This document shows positions 44,892-55,562 of a stretch of DNA of 64,000 bases, one piece after another. Position 1 is the stretch's first letter. The number at the start of each line of letters is the position of its first letter. The DNA is taken from contig JAEMBT020000005.1 in assembly GCA_018873245.2 (NCBI GenBank), positions 8,170,001 to 8,234,000 of the forward strand, in the 5' to 3' direction. The translations under genes and the position numbers were made by a program. The stretch comes from Archegozetes longisetosus (lineage: Eukaryota; Arthropoda; Arachnida; Sarcoptiformes; Trhypochthoniidae). A model generated the notes under the pieces. It saw nothing but the letters and a program-made list of their open reading frames with translations, was not told the origin of the DNA and searched no databases.

Positions 44892-45870
44892 ATGTCTGAT
44901 TTAATAATATATTTAACACTTTCGGTTTCCGTATTGATTGTCGTTCTTTTGTTTATGACTCTATGGAGAGGAAAACAGAGATCACAACAAGATGATAACG
45001 AAGAACAAGTAGTTAGACCAAGAAGAGTATTACCAACAAATAATCCACCAAATGATGGAATGAGAAGAAGACATATCAGACAAAACAGGATCCCATTAAG
45101 TGCTCCGAATAATCAAAACGAATCGGACGAAGACGAACAAGATGTTGCTTTTGACGATCAATTGCCCGTCGATGAAAAGATTGGCACAAAGAAGAGAAAA
45201 AAGTTAGAAATGAAAGCAGAAAAACGATTGGCGAGAGAAAAAGAACTTCAAGAAAGACAAGAACAGAAGGACAAAATGGCTAAGATTGAAGAACAAAGAC
45301 GTCGAGAGGAAGAAAAAGCAAAACAAGAAGAGCTCAAAAGAGTAACAATTCTTTTAGTTTATTACTTATTCACACTTTAAACCTTTTCGTAGACTTTTAT
45401 GTAAATTAGTATTAATTATTTGAAATGCATTTTGTCAATTCAGTTAGAAGAGGAACGTTTGGCTAAAGAAGAAAAGAGAGACAAGAATACGAAGAATATC
45501 TTAAACTAAAGGAGAGTTTTGCTGTCGAAGAGGAAGGTTTTGATGAAGAAACGAATGAATCTGAAGTTCAAAATAAGTTGCAATCGTTTATCGATTATAT
45601 TAAATCTCAAAAAGTAGTACTAATGGAAGAACTGGCTGGACATTTTCAAATGAAGACTCAAGACGTCATCACAAGAGTTCAAGAACTGTTGGCTCAAGAA
45701 TTACTAGTAGGTGTAATCGATGACAGGGAAAGTTTATATATGTAACTAAAGAGGAATTGGAATCTGTGGCTAAGTTCATCAGACAAAGAGGTCGAGTGTC
45801 CATCTCTGAGTTGGTCGAAAGTAGTAATTCCTTGATCAATTTAACACCTTTACAATCGGTCTCGTCTTGA
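44892..45870 (+). CDS. DDRGK1: DDRGK domain-containing protein 1 (UFM1-system ER adaptor)
   Basis: ER-membrane adaptor of the UFM1 ligase complex (UFBP1). Exon 1 44892-45341, donor a|gtaaca, acceptor caattcag, exon 2 45444-45870. An N-terminal membrane anchor (residues 4-24), an acidic linker, the KKRKKLE start of a long Glu/Lys/Arg-rich coiled coil, and a C-terminal winged-helix PCI-like domain ([19 protein letters not shown] block; [19 protein letters not shown]). Two one-base deletions break exon 2: one in an A run at about 45469, one at the namesake motif, where the G run at about 45726-45728 is one G short. With both allowed the protein is about 292 residues, close to the usual length. 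The remaining sequence is fully conserved, so the gene is probably intact in the organism. Confidence 0.9.
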
Positions 45871-46774
45871 CCTGAAGGTCAATTTTATTTGTTTTTATAT
45901 TTAATAGCAATTATTCAGATCATTTATTGAACGACTTGTTGTTTAAATATAAAAAGAAGTTTAAATTGTAATTGACTGGAATTAAAAACTTTCTAAAATA
46001 GATTTCTTTGAGAACTCGTGTAGATTAATGCGAATAAGATGTATTTTTAATGTCATTCACTGATAGATCTGCCATTCTTAAGATAGACGTCAAATGGATG
46101 GCTTTAATTGATTTTTCAGATAAAGCTTAAATTAAATTCAAAGGAAACATTTATCTGAGAAGAGTCTGACTTCTAATAATTAAAAGCAAGACCTGAACTG
46201 AAAAGCTATCAAAAATATAACGAATGACTATTAATGACTGATTCACAACAAGTGCATAACATTTCTATAGTAGTAGTTTTATTGAACTTTATTGTAAGAA
46301 AAACCAATAGAAACTAATTAAGGAAAACAAAAATCTCATAGTTTTCGATAACAGTTTTGAGTGAAAAACATTTTTCTACAGAAAGCTATCGAAATATCTT
46401 TCAAAGCAATTGAAAATAAACAAGAATCGCGTTCCAATACATGATATGATAAAAAACTGCATAAACAATGAGTCAATCCGATGAACGTTGGATAGTTAAA
46501 CGGAACAATAAGTTGGGTTTATTGTATTAATGTGTAATTCAATATTATAAACACATGAATGATTTGTGAGCAATACTTTGTAACTGAACTTGTACTAAGT
46601 TCACATATGATAGTAGTATAGAAAGTAATCATTTCACTTTAAGCTTATTGCATTTGCGACTGCAAACACTTTAAAGTTTAAGCCTTTAGTAAAGTGTTAA
46701 CAATTGCTTCTTATTCATATTTAATACTTAATACTCAGTAATTAGAGCTGTTTGTTTCATTCAATAACAAAATA
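45871..46774. other. Intergenic between DDRGK1 and the RRM gene
   Basis: AT-rich. It contains the 3' region of DDRGK1 and the promoter of the next gene, both on the plus strand. Nothing else seen. Confidence 0.4.
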
Positions 46775-48551
46775 ATGTACGAAACTAACTATAAATGTCC
46801 GCTTAATGAGGAAAAGTTGGCAAAAATCGATGCCATGCTATCGATTCGTCCTAACTATCGTATCGTTCAAGAGAATGGTCAGCGTTTATACGGACCTCCT
46901 ATTGATAAGTCTCTTGCAGTACCCCAAAGAGGATCTGAAGTATTCATTGGAAGATTACCTCGTGACTGTTACGAAGACGAATTGGTGCCTATGTTTGAGA
47001 AAATTGGTCCCATATATCAGTTCCGTTTAATGATGGACTTCAGTGGCACTAATCGGGGATTTGCTTTTTGCAAAGTATTTGTTTTTTGGATGCACTAAAC
47101 AATGAAATATCAGTTGAAAGACTGATTTGTTTCTGTTTGATGCATTATCGATAAAAAAGATTTATTTTGCTTTTTTCAAGTACACAAAGCCGAGTGACGC
47201 GAAGAAAGCGGTGCAAAATCTGGACGCGAGCGAAGTACGAATCGGGCAATCGATTGGAGTTATGACTTCATGGGACAACAGGAGATTATTTATCGGTGGT
47301 ATTCCTAGAAATAAGAATAAACGACAGATAATGACAGAAATGAAAAGAGTGACTGAAAGAGTTAAAGATGTTATCCTTTATATGTCTGTCTATAACAACA
47401 AAAATCGTGGATTTGCTTTTGTTGAATATGAGACACATTATGCGGCAGCGTTGGCCAGAAGAAGAATGGCTCCTGGATTTAAGTTATGGAACAGTCATGA
47501 AATAAGAGTCGATTGGGCCGATCCTGAACCAGAGATGGACGAAGAAACTATGAGTAAAGTATGTCATGCTTAGAACTTTTCAAACTTTAGCCTAACTTCG
47601 TATGTTATATTCTGACGACTTTTTCACTCGTCTGCTCAGGTTCAAATACTACATGTCCGTAATTTGCAGCCAAACGTAACTGAGGCTGAGTTGAAGGAGT
47701 TATTCAGCTTTGATGGACTTCATGTGGAAAGAGTGAAAAAAATTCGTGACTTTGCATTCATTCACTTTGAGACAAGAGAAGACGCTAAAACAGCACTCGA
47801 TATCACTCATTGTAAGTGAGAAAGTATTGAAAACCTGATCCATTTCTAATCAGTTTATCCAAAAATGAATTGTTTAGCAAGAGAATTTTCGAAAAATCAT
47901 CCAAACTTCAAACAACTGCAAGTCTCGTGGGCTCGTCCGCAAAAGTCTGTCAAAACATCAAATTCAAAGAAGAGATCTGTTTCGACCGCATCATCGATTA
48001 ATTTATTAAGTTCTCCGATAACTCCGATAACCCCGATATCAAACCCATTGATTATGACTCCGACTTCAACTGTTAATATGAATCAATCGCCAAACGATTA
48101 TCAGTTGCAATGCTATCAAAACAGTCCAATGGCCATGTCGCCAATAATCCCAATAAAGTACGATAACGTTAATGAAGATGAAAGTTCTACAAATTTTTTT
48201 GTTGTTTGGGTTCCAATTGTTTGGATGCCCAACAGTGGCACTAAAGATTTTGCATTTATTCAAAATACTTTATTCTAAATGATATAAACTTATATTTATT
48301 TATTTGGACTTAAGCTATATTTAAGACTTAACGCATGTTATATTTAGCATAAATTATATTAAAAATTTTGACTTTAGACTAACTGTTGAGTAATTAACTT
48401 GTACTCAAGTGAATAATCAACTAAAATATCTAATGAAAGGTCTATTTTCTTTGACAGCCTGGTGTCACAATACCTACCCGTTTATAATCGTGATATTCGA
48501 CCCATTCGAAGCCATGGATTCTCATATAAACCTTACTATCCTTATAAATAA
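46775..48551 (+). CDS. Three-RRM RNA-binding protein, A1CF/RBM46/RBM47 group
   Basis: Five exons: 46775-47074, 47181-47558, 47640-47811, 47878-48157, 48458-48551, all phase-consistent, 407 residues. A short N-terminal helix region with YGPP is followed by RRM1 (about 53-130, EVFIGRLP / NRGFAFCKY), RRM2 (about 133-215, RLFIGGIP / NRGFAFVEY) and RRM3 (about 228-300, LHVRNL / IRDFAFIHF), then a Pro/Ser/Thr-rich tail. The order, spacing and the RRM2-RRM3 linker ([15 protein letters not shown]) are those of the A1CF, RBM46 and RBM47 family and of the wider hnRNP Q/R relatives. These bind AU-rich mRNA in nucleus and cytoplasm. If the donor at 48158 is not used, the frame runs on to a stop at 48276-48278 with an unlikely hydrophobic tail. 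Confidence 0.85.
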
Positions 48552-49031
48552 CTGTCTTTGTATAAACTACTTGTAACCGCTTATTACCTCACATTTCTTC
48601 CTATTTTAACTGTTTTAACTTTTGTTTTTAAAATTTAAACTCTAAACTCGATTTTTATTCAAACTTTATTCATATTCATAACTAATACTAATATATGTTT
48701 GCATAGACATTTCATACATTTTTCGATTTTTATGATTTGTATTAAATATTATTGAATATATTGAACAAAAAAATAACTTTGAGTCATATATTACTAATTT
48801 TGAACTAGAGTACAGATCAATGCAATAATACTGGCAATTGGTACAGAATTTTAAAGCGTTTATCAGACAAACTCAGTCGTCAAACATTTCACGTAATATA
48901 ATTTGATGTTGAAGCTCATCATTATCAAAGATTATTATGACTTAGACACCAGTTTATTGAATAATTGATTCCGTATAACGGAGTATAATCAAAAAAATAA
49001 TTTCAATAGTCAGTAATAGTATTGGTCATTT

Positions 49032-49078
49032 CTTCGGTCTCCTGTCTCTCATAAGAGTTTCGACAAAAAAGACGTCAT
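49032..49078 (-). promoter_or_regulatory. SECIS element of MSRB1 copy 1
   Basis: Read on the minus strand: ATGAC quartet strand at 49078, then helix strand GTCTTTTTTGTC, G, the unpaired AAA, a mini-hairpin CTC-TTAT-GAG, A, and the helix partner GACAGGAGAC followed by CGAA (49035-49032). The helix pairs in 10 positions with a two-U bulge. AUGA, AAA and GA at these places meet the SECIS consensus (form 2). It starts about 40 bases after the stop codon, as needed to decode the UGA as selenocysteine. Confidence 0.8.
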
Positions 49079-49118
49079 TAAAAGTTGTCTTCAAAACTAT
49101 TTTTGGAAATCTAACATG

Positions 49119-49826
49119 TTATTGAAGATCACAATTTTTTGACGAGTCGTTGCTATTATTGCTATTAGGTACAGAGTTAGTATTATTATTGTCAGTAATT
49201 CCTGCTTTCTCGAGACTCTCTAACATTTCAGGTGACAAATCTGTTTAAAAAAATTGATAAAATGTTCTTAATAATTGAACAAATTTTGGCTTAAAACTAA
49301 ATCTTACTCTCCCTGGAAACAAATTTGAGAGTCTCTGAGAATACTCAGAAACGAGACATCTTGTTAGGTCCGTCTCTCAGAAACTCGTGACCCAAACGCA
49401 AACCACATTTTCCACATAAAATCTTTAAAATTGAAATTTATTAAAATGAAATTGGTTATTTTGACTAATCTCTCATTCAATAAATGAGACATCAATCAAT
49501 TGAAGGTTATTGAATAAGAGACTTTCAATTAATCAATCGATAGCATACTATTAAAGCATTCCTCGAGACATAATCAGCTCCTAACTCAGGTGTTCGAGAG
49601 ACACTGTCCGAGTGAATGGTTTCACTAAAAGCAGGCCACGGACCATGATGTTCGAACTTGGTTCGCGATGAAAACAACTCATAGTTACATTTAGAACAAA
49701 CGTAAATACCTTTCAATTGAATAATTAAATCAGGTTTATGCTTATCAAGTAATAATCAAATTAATTAATACCAGGTTTCCAATTATCGCGATAGATTTCC
49801 TCACTCTTCCACGTGCAGAAAGACAT
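49119..49826 (-). CDS. MSRB1: Methionine-R-sulfoxide reductase B1 (selenoprotein R), copy 1
   Basis: Reduces methionine-R-sulfoxide in cytosol and nucleus. Exons 49826-49772 ([19 protein letters not shown]), 49709-49549, 49422-49308, 49240-49119; 150 residues counting the selenocysteine. Zinc ligands CSKC and CGKC are present, as are the GHEF block and SRFUVFS, where U is the in-frame TGA and the catalytic residue. A low-complexity Asn/Ser tail follows. The stop is 49119-49121 and a SECIS follows at 49032-49078. Compared with copy 2 and the family consensus this copy has changes at usually constant places: [12 protein letters not shown] for [14 protein letters not shown] for RRPE, NALI for DALK, and CGLRLGHEF for CGLGLGHEF. 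It is the less constrained copy and may be decaying. Confidence 0.88.
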
Positions 49827-50389
49827 CGATTAACAAATTTGACTAATTTATTAGTGAATTATTGAGATTTATTATAAAATATTGCTACTCATCGCTTTAA
49901 AGGAAATTAATGTGGCCTTCTATTAATCGATGCCCTCAATAATTATCGCGCAAAAACTTCACTTTCGCAATCACTGATCCGGATTTCATTGCATTTGAGG
50001 TCATTTCATCAGAGGCGACATCGCTTAATTAATTGAACAACTAATGAACATTTTTGACCAATTTGTGGATCAAATTCACAGCTTTTTTATGTTTTTTGTT
50101 TATAAGTACAATCTTACAAAGTTTGGTCAAGTCTAAGGCCCGTATGCACAGTTGAGTTTTAGTTAAAACGGTTTTAAGTCTTAAGACGGTTTTCGCTAAA
50201 ACCGTTTTAACTCAAAACTTAAAACTCATGCACAGACTGTAATAAAACTAGTTTTAGTAAATACCGTTTTAAAACCAGAAAACCAGCAAAAATGTAAACA
50301 AACGTTTGTTTATTCATTAAAAAATTGAAAATGAATAAAAATTAACTAAATAAAAGTGATAATAATGTTCGGAGTCGTCAAAAAAATTT

Positions 50390-50690
50390 TACTAATTATG
50401 AAATAGAATTACTTAAACAAATAATTGCTGACGAATACAAACTCAAAATAATTGAGTGTAAAACGACTGATAAGTATACGAAACAACAAAAGATAACGTT
50501 TGGCAACAAATTAGTGACGAGTTTAGTCAGGACTTAAATACAAATAATAGAGACATCAAGTCTTTGAAATGCTTTTGGAAACGATATGAATACGAATGTC
50601 GTGAAAATTGTAATAAAGAAAAATCAGAAATAGGACAAACTGGTGGCGGACCTCAACCTAAGAAAACCGATTCAATTGATAATTACATCA
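50390..50690 (+). pseudogene. Harbinger SANT/Myb-like accessory protein, broken
   Basis: Reads FTNYEIELLKQIIADEYKL, then after a one-base frame change in the A run near 50490 continues with DNVWQQISDEF, a KCFWKRYEYECREN block and TGGGPQPKKTD. This is the DNA-binding partner protein typical of Harbinger elements, which guides the transposase to the nucleus and the ends. The 3' end is missing. Confidence 0.7.
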
Positions 50691-50992
50691 ATAGTTTTAT
50701 ACTTACTGTTAAGATCTGCAGCTGAGATCTGAAACTGACCGGTGGCATAAAATCTTAAAACAATAGAAAATTGAACTATTGGAGGCAATGAGTCCTTTTT
50801 CGTTTTGATATTAATTAGATTGAACAGTTCAATGAAACACTGTTTTGTAAGTCTATATCTTCTTATGAATGATATGTCATCACAACTATCAAATGGATTG
50901 AATCTGTCTTTTAATACTCTTTGACGTTTAAAACTTTTATTCGTCACTATTTCATAATTATCTAATTCTTCAATTTGAAAAAATTGGTTCAT
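50672..50992 (-). pseudogene. HARBI1-like transposase, N-terminal fragment
   Basis: About 100 codons starting MNQFFQIEELDNYE, then RFNPFDSCDDISFIRRYRLT and PPIVQFSIVLRFYATGQFQ, the usual N-terminal region of Harbinger nucleases before the DDE core. The frame ends shortly after; no catalytic residue is encoded. Confidence 0.75.
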
Positions 50993-51338
50993 TTTTATAT
51001 TTTTTTGTAAATTTTTGTTTATATTTACTTATTTTGTTGATCACTAAAACCGATTTAAAACTACTAAAAGTGGTTTTAGTTTAAAATAGAGTTTTAGTTT
51101 AAAACAGTTCTAAATTTTTACTGTGCATAAGTTTTAAAATGAGTTTTGGGTTTTAAGCCCGGTTTTAGCCTTAAAACCGTTTTAAAACACATTGTGCATA
51201 CGGGCCTAAATATTTATCGTTTCGGTAATTATTGGATAAAGAGATTAGATTGAAAACATCGTAAAGATCTCTAACTGAGTGTGAGCTTGTTTTCATTTCA
51301 TCACAAATAGATATTTGATGACAACAGAAGTTAACTAA

Positions 51339-53314
51339 TAATAAAACTGTTTGATTGCAACCTTAGACCAAGACTATGCTTCCCCCTCACGGTAATACTA
51401 ATGCTTATAATGTTAAGTAGTACTGCAACACATTCTTTCAGTAAAGTAATACTATTACACTATTTTGTAAATAACTGATGTATTTTTGAGTTTATTATTG
51501 CCCTTAGATGTTATAGTATTACCTACCCTGGAAATGTTTCTCCCTGAAGGAATTGATGTACCCACAATAGAAAAATGTTTTTGCACTAGCTTATAAAGTT
51601 CAGGGTAAATAACTTTGAATTAAATCGGGTGATTTGAACACATGGCTGTGTTATATTTCTTTAATCAGACTATCGACAGGTTGGAAAACTATCGCAATAC
51701 TATCGTGTCAGTGATTCATTCACGTTTTTACTATCGATAGCCTCAAATCATTCGATAGTATCGACTATCCAACTGCTATCGCGCATCACCAGGCGTTATT
51801 TATATATTCTAAGTTTTAATAATTCTTCTAATATCTCAAATTTGACACAAAGTCAAACTGAATTAACTAAAGTGTTGGTTTAGCCTAAAAACTACTAATA
51901 TCAAAAATTTTTAAGTGTAATTTGCGACTATAATTCCTTATAGTTAGTGAACTTTAAAATTAGCGCCAAGCTCTAAATTTTTGAATTAAAATTTTAAAAT
52001 TCAAATATATATATTTTCGTTGAATTGTTTTTACATTATGTCATTATTAGCCACCAATTAAATGTTATGGCTAAGATCAAATTAAAATTTAAATGTGAAC
52101 AAACTTTTTGCCGATTTCTACGTCGCATACTATGCATGTATTAGATGTTTGTGCCCAGCGATATCAAACGCTCCAGTCATATCTAAAAATAACAGGTAAG
52201 GTTCCAGAATAGGAGGCAGTCAGAGAAAATTAGTTGTTTGCTACTTTTACCCTAAAACCGGTTTCGCAACCTGCATAAACTTAAGACATAAGAATCATAA
52301 TTTTCTTTTGATACTTTTACTATTATTTCTCAATTTTTCTCTTAATTAAATACAGTTAAGTCAAAATATACGGATTAAAATTTTGATTTTCAAATAAAAA
52401 CTTTGATTTTAATGTTAGAAATTAAACTATAAATTTGCTTTATTACCCGTTAACATTTATCTCATAAAGTGTGTTAAAAACTTTGAAACTTTTCATCTGC
52501 CTTTATAAAACTCTGTTCAAACTTATTCTGACTCAACAACTATACTTATCTTTATAAAATTCACTTATATTTCTTTAATTATTTGCATAAGTTTTCAAAC
52601 TTATTTGTAACAAAGAACCTACAGTAGGCTTGGAAAATCCCCGTTATGAGATTTTTCAGTTAGGGTATTACTACTGCTACCTATTCCGAAGGTCTACCAA
52701 ATAACGATTACACAATTCAATTTTTCGCACTTGGCTTTCTGTAAATAAGAGTTCAGTATTGACGTGCTAATGTGAGTTTGGGTGAAGAAGTAAATCTTCC
52801 TTGGTTAGCATAAAAAGATATGTATGAACGTAAATCTTCATTTAAAATCCGCTCGATCATTCCCCTCAGAACATCGATATTGACTTCCAGTTGGTAACGT
52901 TTTTCCCTGTTTTTGCTTTGCAATCTAACCTATTCTCTCTTAGTTTATATCAGGCTTATTAGGGTTACGACTCGAAAAATCCAGGTTTATCCATTACAAA
53001 GTACTAAACCAAACAAAGATGAATATCTCGAGAACTATTTGATAATTGATAAAGTGAGGTATCAAATTCCTCAGTTCGATATCCGAGTTCAGTGATACAT
53101 CACTTGGTGTAGTCAGCTACTTTTATCATAAGTTGGCCAGAAGTGGTCAGGTTCAGGTCGGAAATGGTCAAGTGTAGTATCAAAATGTTCAGTTCGACTT
53201 ACTAAATCCAATGATGTGTCGCATTAGGGGTGGGATATTGGAAACCCCCTTAGACCCATTAGCCCGGATTGACCCGTTCTTCCTGTTCTAACTGATAATT
53301 GACACAGAATTTTA
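51339..53314. other. Spacer between the two MSRB1 duplicons
   Basis: AT-rich, about 2 kb. Around 51660-51780 the motif ctatcgatagt / actatcga recurs several times in both orientations. A weak open frame (52913-53095) has no similarity. No gene called. Confidence 0.4.
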
Positions 53315-54093
53315 GAGACTAGCATGGTAATGGGTAGCATTGCAGTTCTCTGCTTTGCTCGTGGTTCTGGTAGAGGTGTTTCCTATCTTTTATTGTAGCA
53401 GATACTAATTTGTAATGATAGAGGGCACAATTGCCATTTATTAACAAATTATTGATAAAAACTTTTCCAAAGTTAAAGTCATAATGCAATTAAATCAAAA
53501 AATAAAAAAGCACTAAATAGAATAATTGATAATAAATTGAGATAAGTTAAAATTAGAGTCAATCGGTAGCAATTTTAAGTTTTAAAATTAATTTAAAACT
53601 ACTACTTCAAGCGAATCAAGTTTTCCGTTTTAAGATTAATTTCAATAAAATTCCAAAAGTTGTATCCATCTTGCATATCATTTACGATGCATACCAACTA
53701 TAGAATTTATAGAATTTATGACCTGATTTTGATCTACTAACAAATTATTCTGTTGAAGAAATTCTACTGTAAGCTCTTCAGAATTTAATATTCTCGCTAA
53801 TTCAACGAAATTGAAAATTTGAGCCGTTCTTATTGACTCGTTCGAAGTAATAGTTTTGAATGAATTTTAAAACTCTTAAAATTGCTACCGATTGACTCTA
53901 ATTTTAATTTCTCACCAAACCATTTATTAATTATTAATAAATGAATGGGAAATGTGCCCTCTGCCATTACAAAGTAGTATCTGCTATAATAAAAAATAGG
54001 GGTATCTGCTATAATAAAAAATAGGGAACACCTACCAGAACCACGAGCAAAGCAGCAAACTGCAACGCTACCCATTACCGATTAGCATTTCTC
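53315..54093. mobile_element. Inverted-repeat element adjoining duplicon copy 2
   Basis: Left end gagactagcatggtaatggg and its mirror at 54067-54093. The arms match for ~170 bases, including ctgctttgctcgtggttctgg and the gagggcaca block; the right arm has a 30-base tandem duplication (ggtatctgctataataaaaa, about 53980-54035) absent from the left. No gene. Its right end coincides with the left limit of the MSRB1 duplication. Confidence 0.8.
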
Positions 54094-54255
54094 AAACTCT
54101 ATCATCAAATATTTCATGCAATACAATTTGATGTTGGAGCTCATCATTATTAAAAGATTATTTTATTAGGAATTAGTTTCTTGAACAATTGATCCCGTAT
54201 AACGGAGTATAATCAAAAACAAAATTCAATAGTCAGTAATAGTATTGGTCATTTC

Positions 54256-54300
54256 TTCGGTCTCCTGTCCCTCATAAGAGTTTCGATAAAAAGACGTCAT
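54256..54300 (-). promoter_or_regulatory. SECIS element of MSRB1 copy 2
   Basis: Same arrangement as in copy 1: ATGAC (54300), GTCTTTTTATC, G, AAA, CTC-TTAT-GAG, GGACAGGAGAC, CGAA (54256). One helix position becomes an A-C mismatch; all core SECIS bases are kept. It lies about 40 bases after the stop. Confidence 0.78.
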
Positions 54301-54340
54301 TAAAAGTTGTCTTCAAAACTATTTTTGGAAATCTAACATG

Positions 54341-55056
54341 TTATTGAAGATCAAAATTTTTTGACGAGTCGTTGCTATTATTGCTATTAGGTACAGAGTT
54401 AGTATTATTATTGTCAGTAATTCCTGCTTTCTCGAGACTCTCTAACATTTCAGGTGACAAATCTGTTTAAAAAAATTGATAAAATGTTCTTAATAATTGA
54501 ACAAATTTTGGCTTAAAACTAAATCTTACTCTCCCTGGAAACAAATTTGAGAGTCTCTGAGAATACTCAGAAACGAGATTTCTGGTTAGGACCGTCTCTC
54601 AGAAACTCGTGACCCAAACCCAAACCACATTTTCCACATAAAATCTTTAAAATTGAAATTTATTAAAATGAATTTGGTTATTTTGACTAATCTCTCATTC
54701 AATAAATGAGACATCAATCAATTCGAGGTCATTGAATAAGAGACTTTGAACCGAAACCGATCAATCGACGGCATACTTTTAGAGCATCCCACGAAGCATA
54801 TTCAGGTCGTGTTTCAGGTCTTCGAGAAACACTGTCCGAGTGAATGGTTTCAGTAAAAGCAGGCCACGGACTATAATGTTCGAACTTAGTTCGCGATGAA
54901 AACAACTCATAGTTGCATTTAGAACAAACGTAAATACCTTTCAATTGAATAATTAAGTCTTATGTTTATATCTATTAAGCAATAATCAAATTAATTAATA
55001 CCAGGTTCCCAATTATCGCGATAAATCTCCTCCCCCTTCCACGTGCAGAAAGACAT
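54341..55056 (-). CDS. MSRB1: Methionine-R-sulfoxide reductase B1 (selenoprotein R), copy 2
   Basis: Exons 55056-55002 ([19 protein letters not shown]), 54937-54777, 54644-54530, 54462-54341; 150 residues with one selenocysteine at the in-frame TGA in [13 protein letters not shown]. Zinc-binding CSKC and [23 protein letters not shown] and CGLGLGHEF all fit the family closely, more so than in copy 1. An Asn/Ser-rich tail ends at TAA 54341-43. The gene is divergent to CCDC174, whose start codon is about 510 bases away, so the two probably share a promoter region. This is likely the ancestral and main functional copy. Confidence 0.92.
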
Positions 55057-55562
55057 CGATTAACAAATTTGACTAATTTATTAGTGAATTATTGAGATTT
55101 ATTATAAAATATTGCTACTCATCGCTTTAAAGGAAATTAATGTGGCCTTCTATTAATCGATGCCCTCAATAATTATTGCGCAAAAACTTCACTTTCGCAA
55201 TCACTGATCCGGATTTCATTGCATTTGAGGTCATTTCATCAGAGGCGACATCGATTAATTAATTGAACAACTAATGAACACTTTTGATCAATTTGTGGAT
55301 CAAATTCACAGCTTTTTTATGTTTTTTGTTTATAAGTACAATCTTACAAAGTTTGGTCAAGTCTAAATAATATCGTTTCAGTATTTATTGGATAAAGAGA
55401 TTAGATTGAAAACACCGTAAAGATCTCTAACTGAGTGTGAGCTTGTTTTCATTTCATCACAAACAGACATTTGATGACAACAGAAGTTAACTAAACGTGA
55501 AGTTTATATTAAATGATTTAATTTTAGTTACTGCAAATAAATAGATAATAATAGTAATAATA

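Larger units (their letters stand above)
50137..51206. mobile_element. Harbinger (PIF-type) DNA transposon, internally deleted
   Basis: Ends GGCCCGTATGCACA and TGTGCATACGGGCC are perfect inverted repeats, flanked by the 3-base duplication TAA (50134-36 and 51207-09). The subterminal regions are packed with aaaaccgttttaa-type motifs in both directions. On the plus strand (about 50390-50690) lies a SANT/Myb-like accessory protein frame ending TGGGPQPKKTD, with one frame break in an A run near 50490. On the minus strand (50992-50672) lies the first ~100 residues of a HARBI1-type nuclease (RFNPFDSCDDISFIRRYRL). The catalytic region is absent. The element is non-autonomous. Confidence 0.9.
48868..51338. 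repeat. Segmental duplication, copy 1 (MSRB1 unit)
   Basis: 48868-50136 plus 51207-51338 match 54091-55494 almost base for base, including introns, exons, 3' UTR and upstream sequence of MSRB1. The 1070-base Harbinger insertion is present only here. Limits are where similarity fades: near caaactc at the left and ttaactaa at the right. Confidence 0.9.
54091..55494. repeat. Segmental duplication, copy 2 (MSRB1 unit)
   Basis: Matches 48868-51338 without the Harbinger insertion. The uninterrupted target TAA is at 55364-55366. The unit ends 68 bases before the CCDC174 start codon. Confidence 0.9.

Noticed and set aside
46806..47030. Second plus-strand frame over the first RRM exon
   Set aside because: Out-of-frame shadow of the RRM gene, which has clear RNP motifs in the other frame.
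52913..53095. 60-codon plus-strand frame
   Set aside because: No similarity or context. It lies in a repeat-rich spacer between duplicons.
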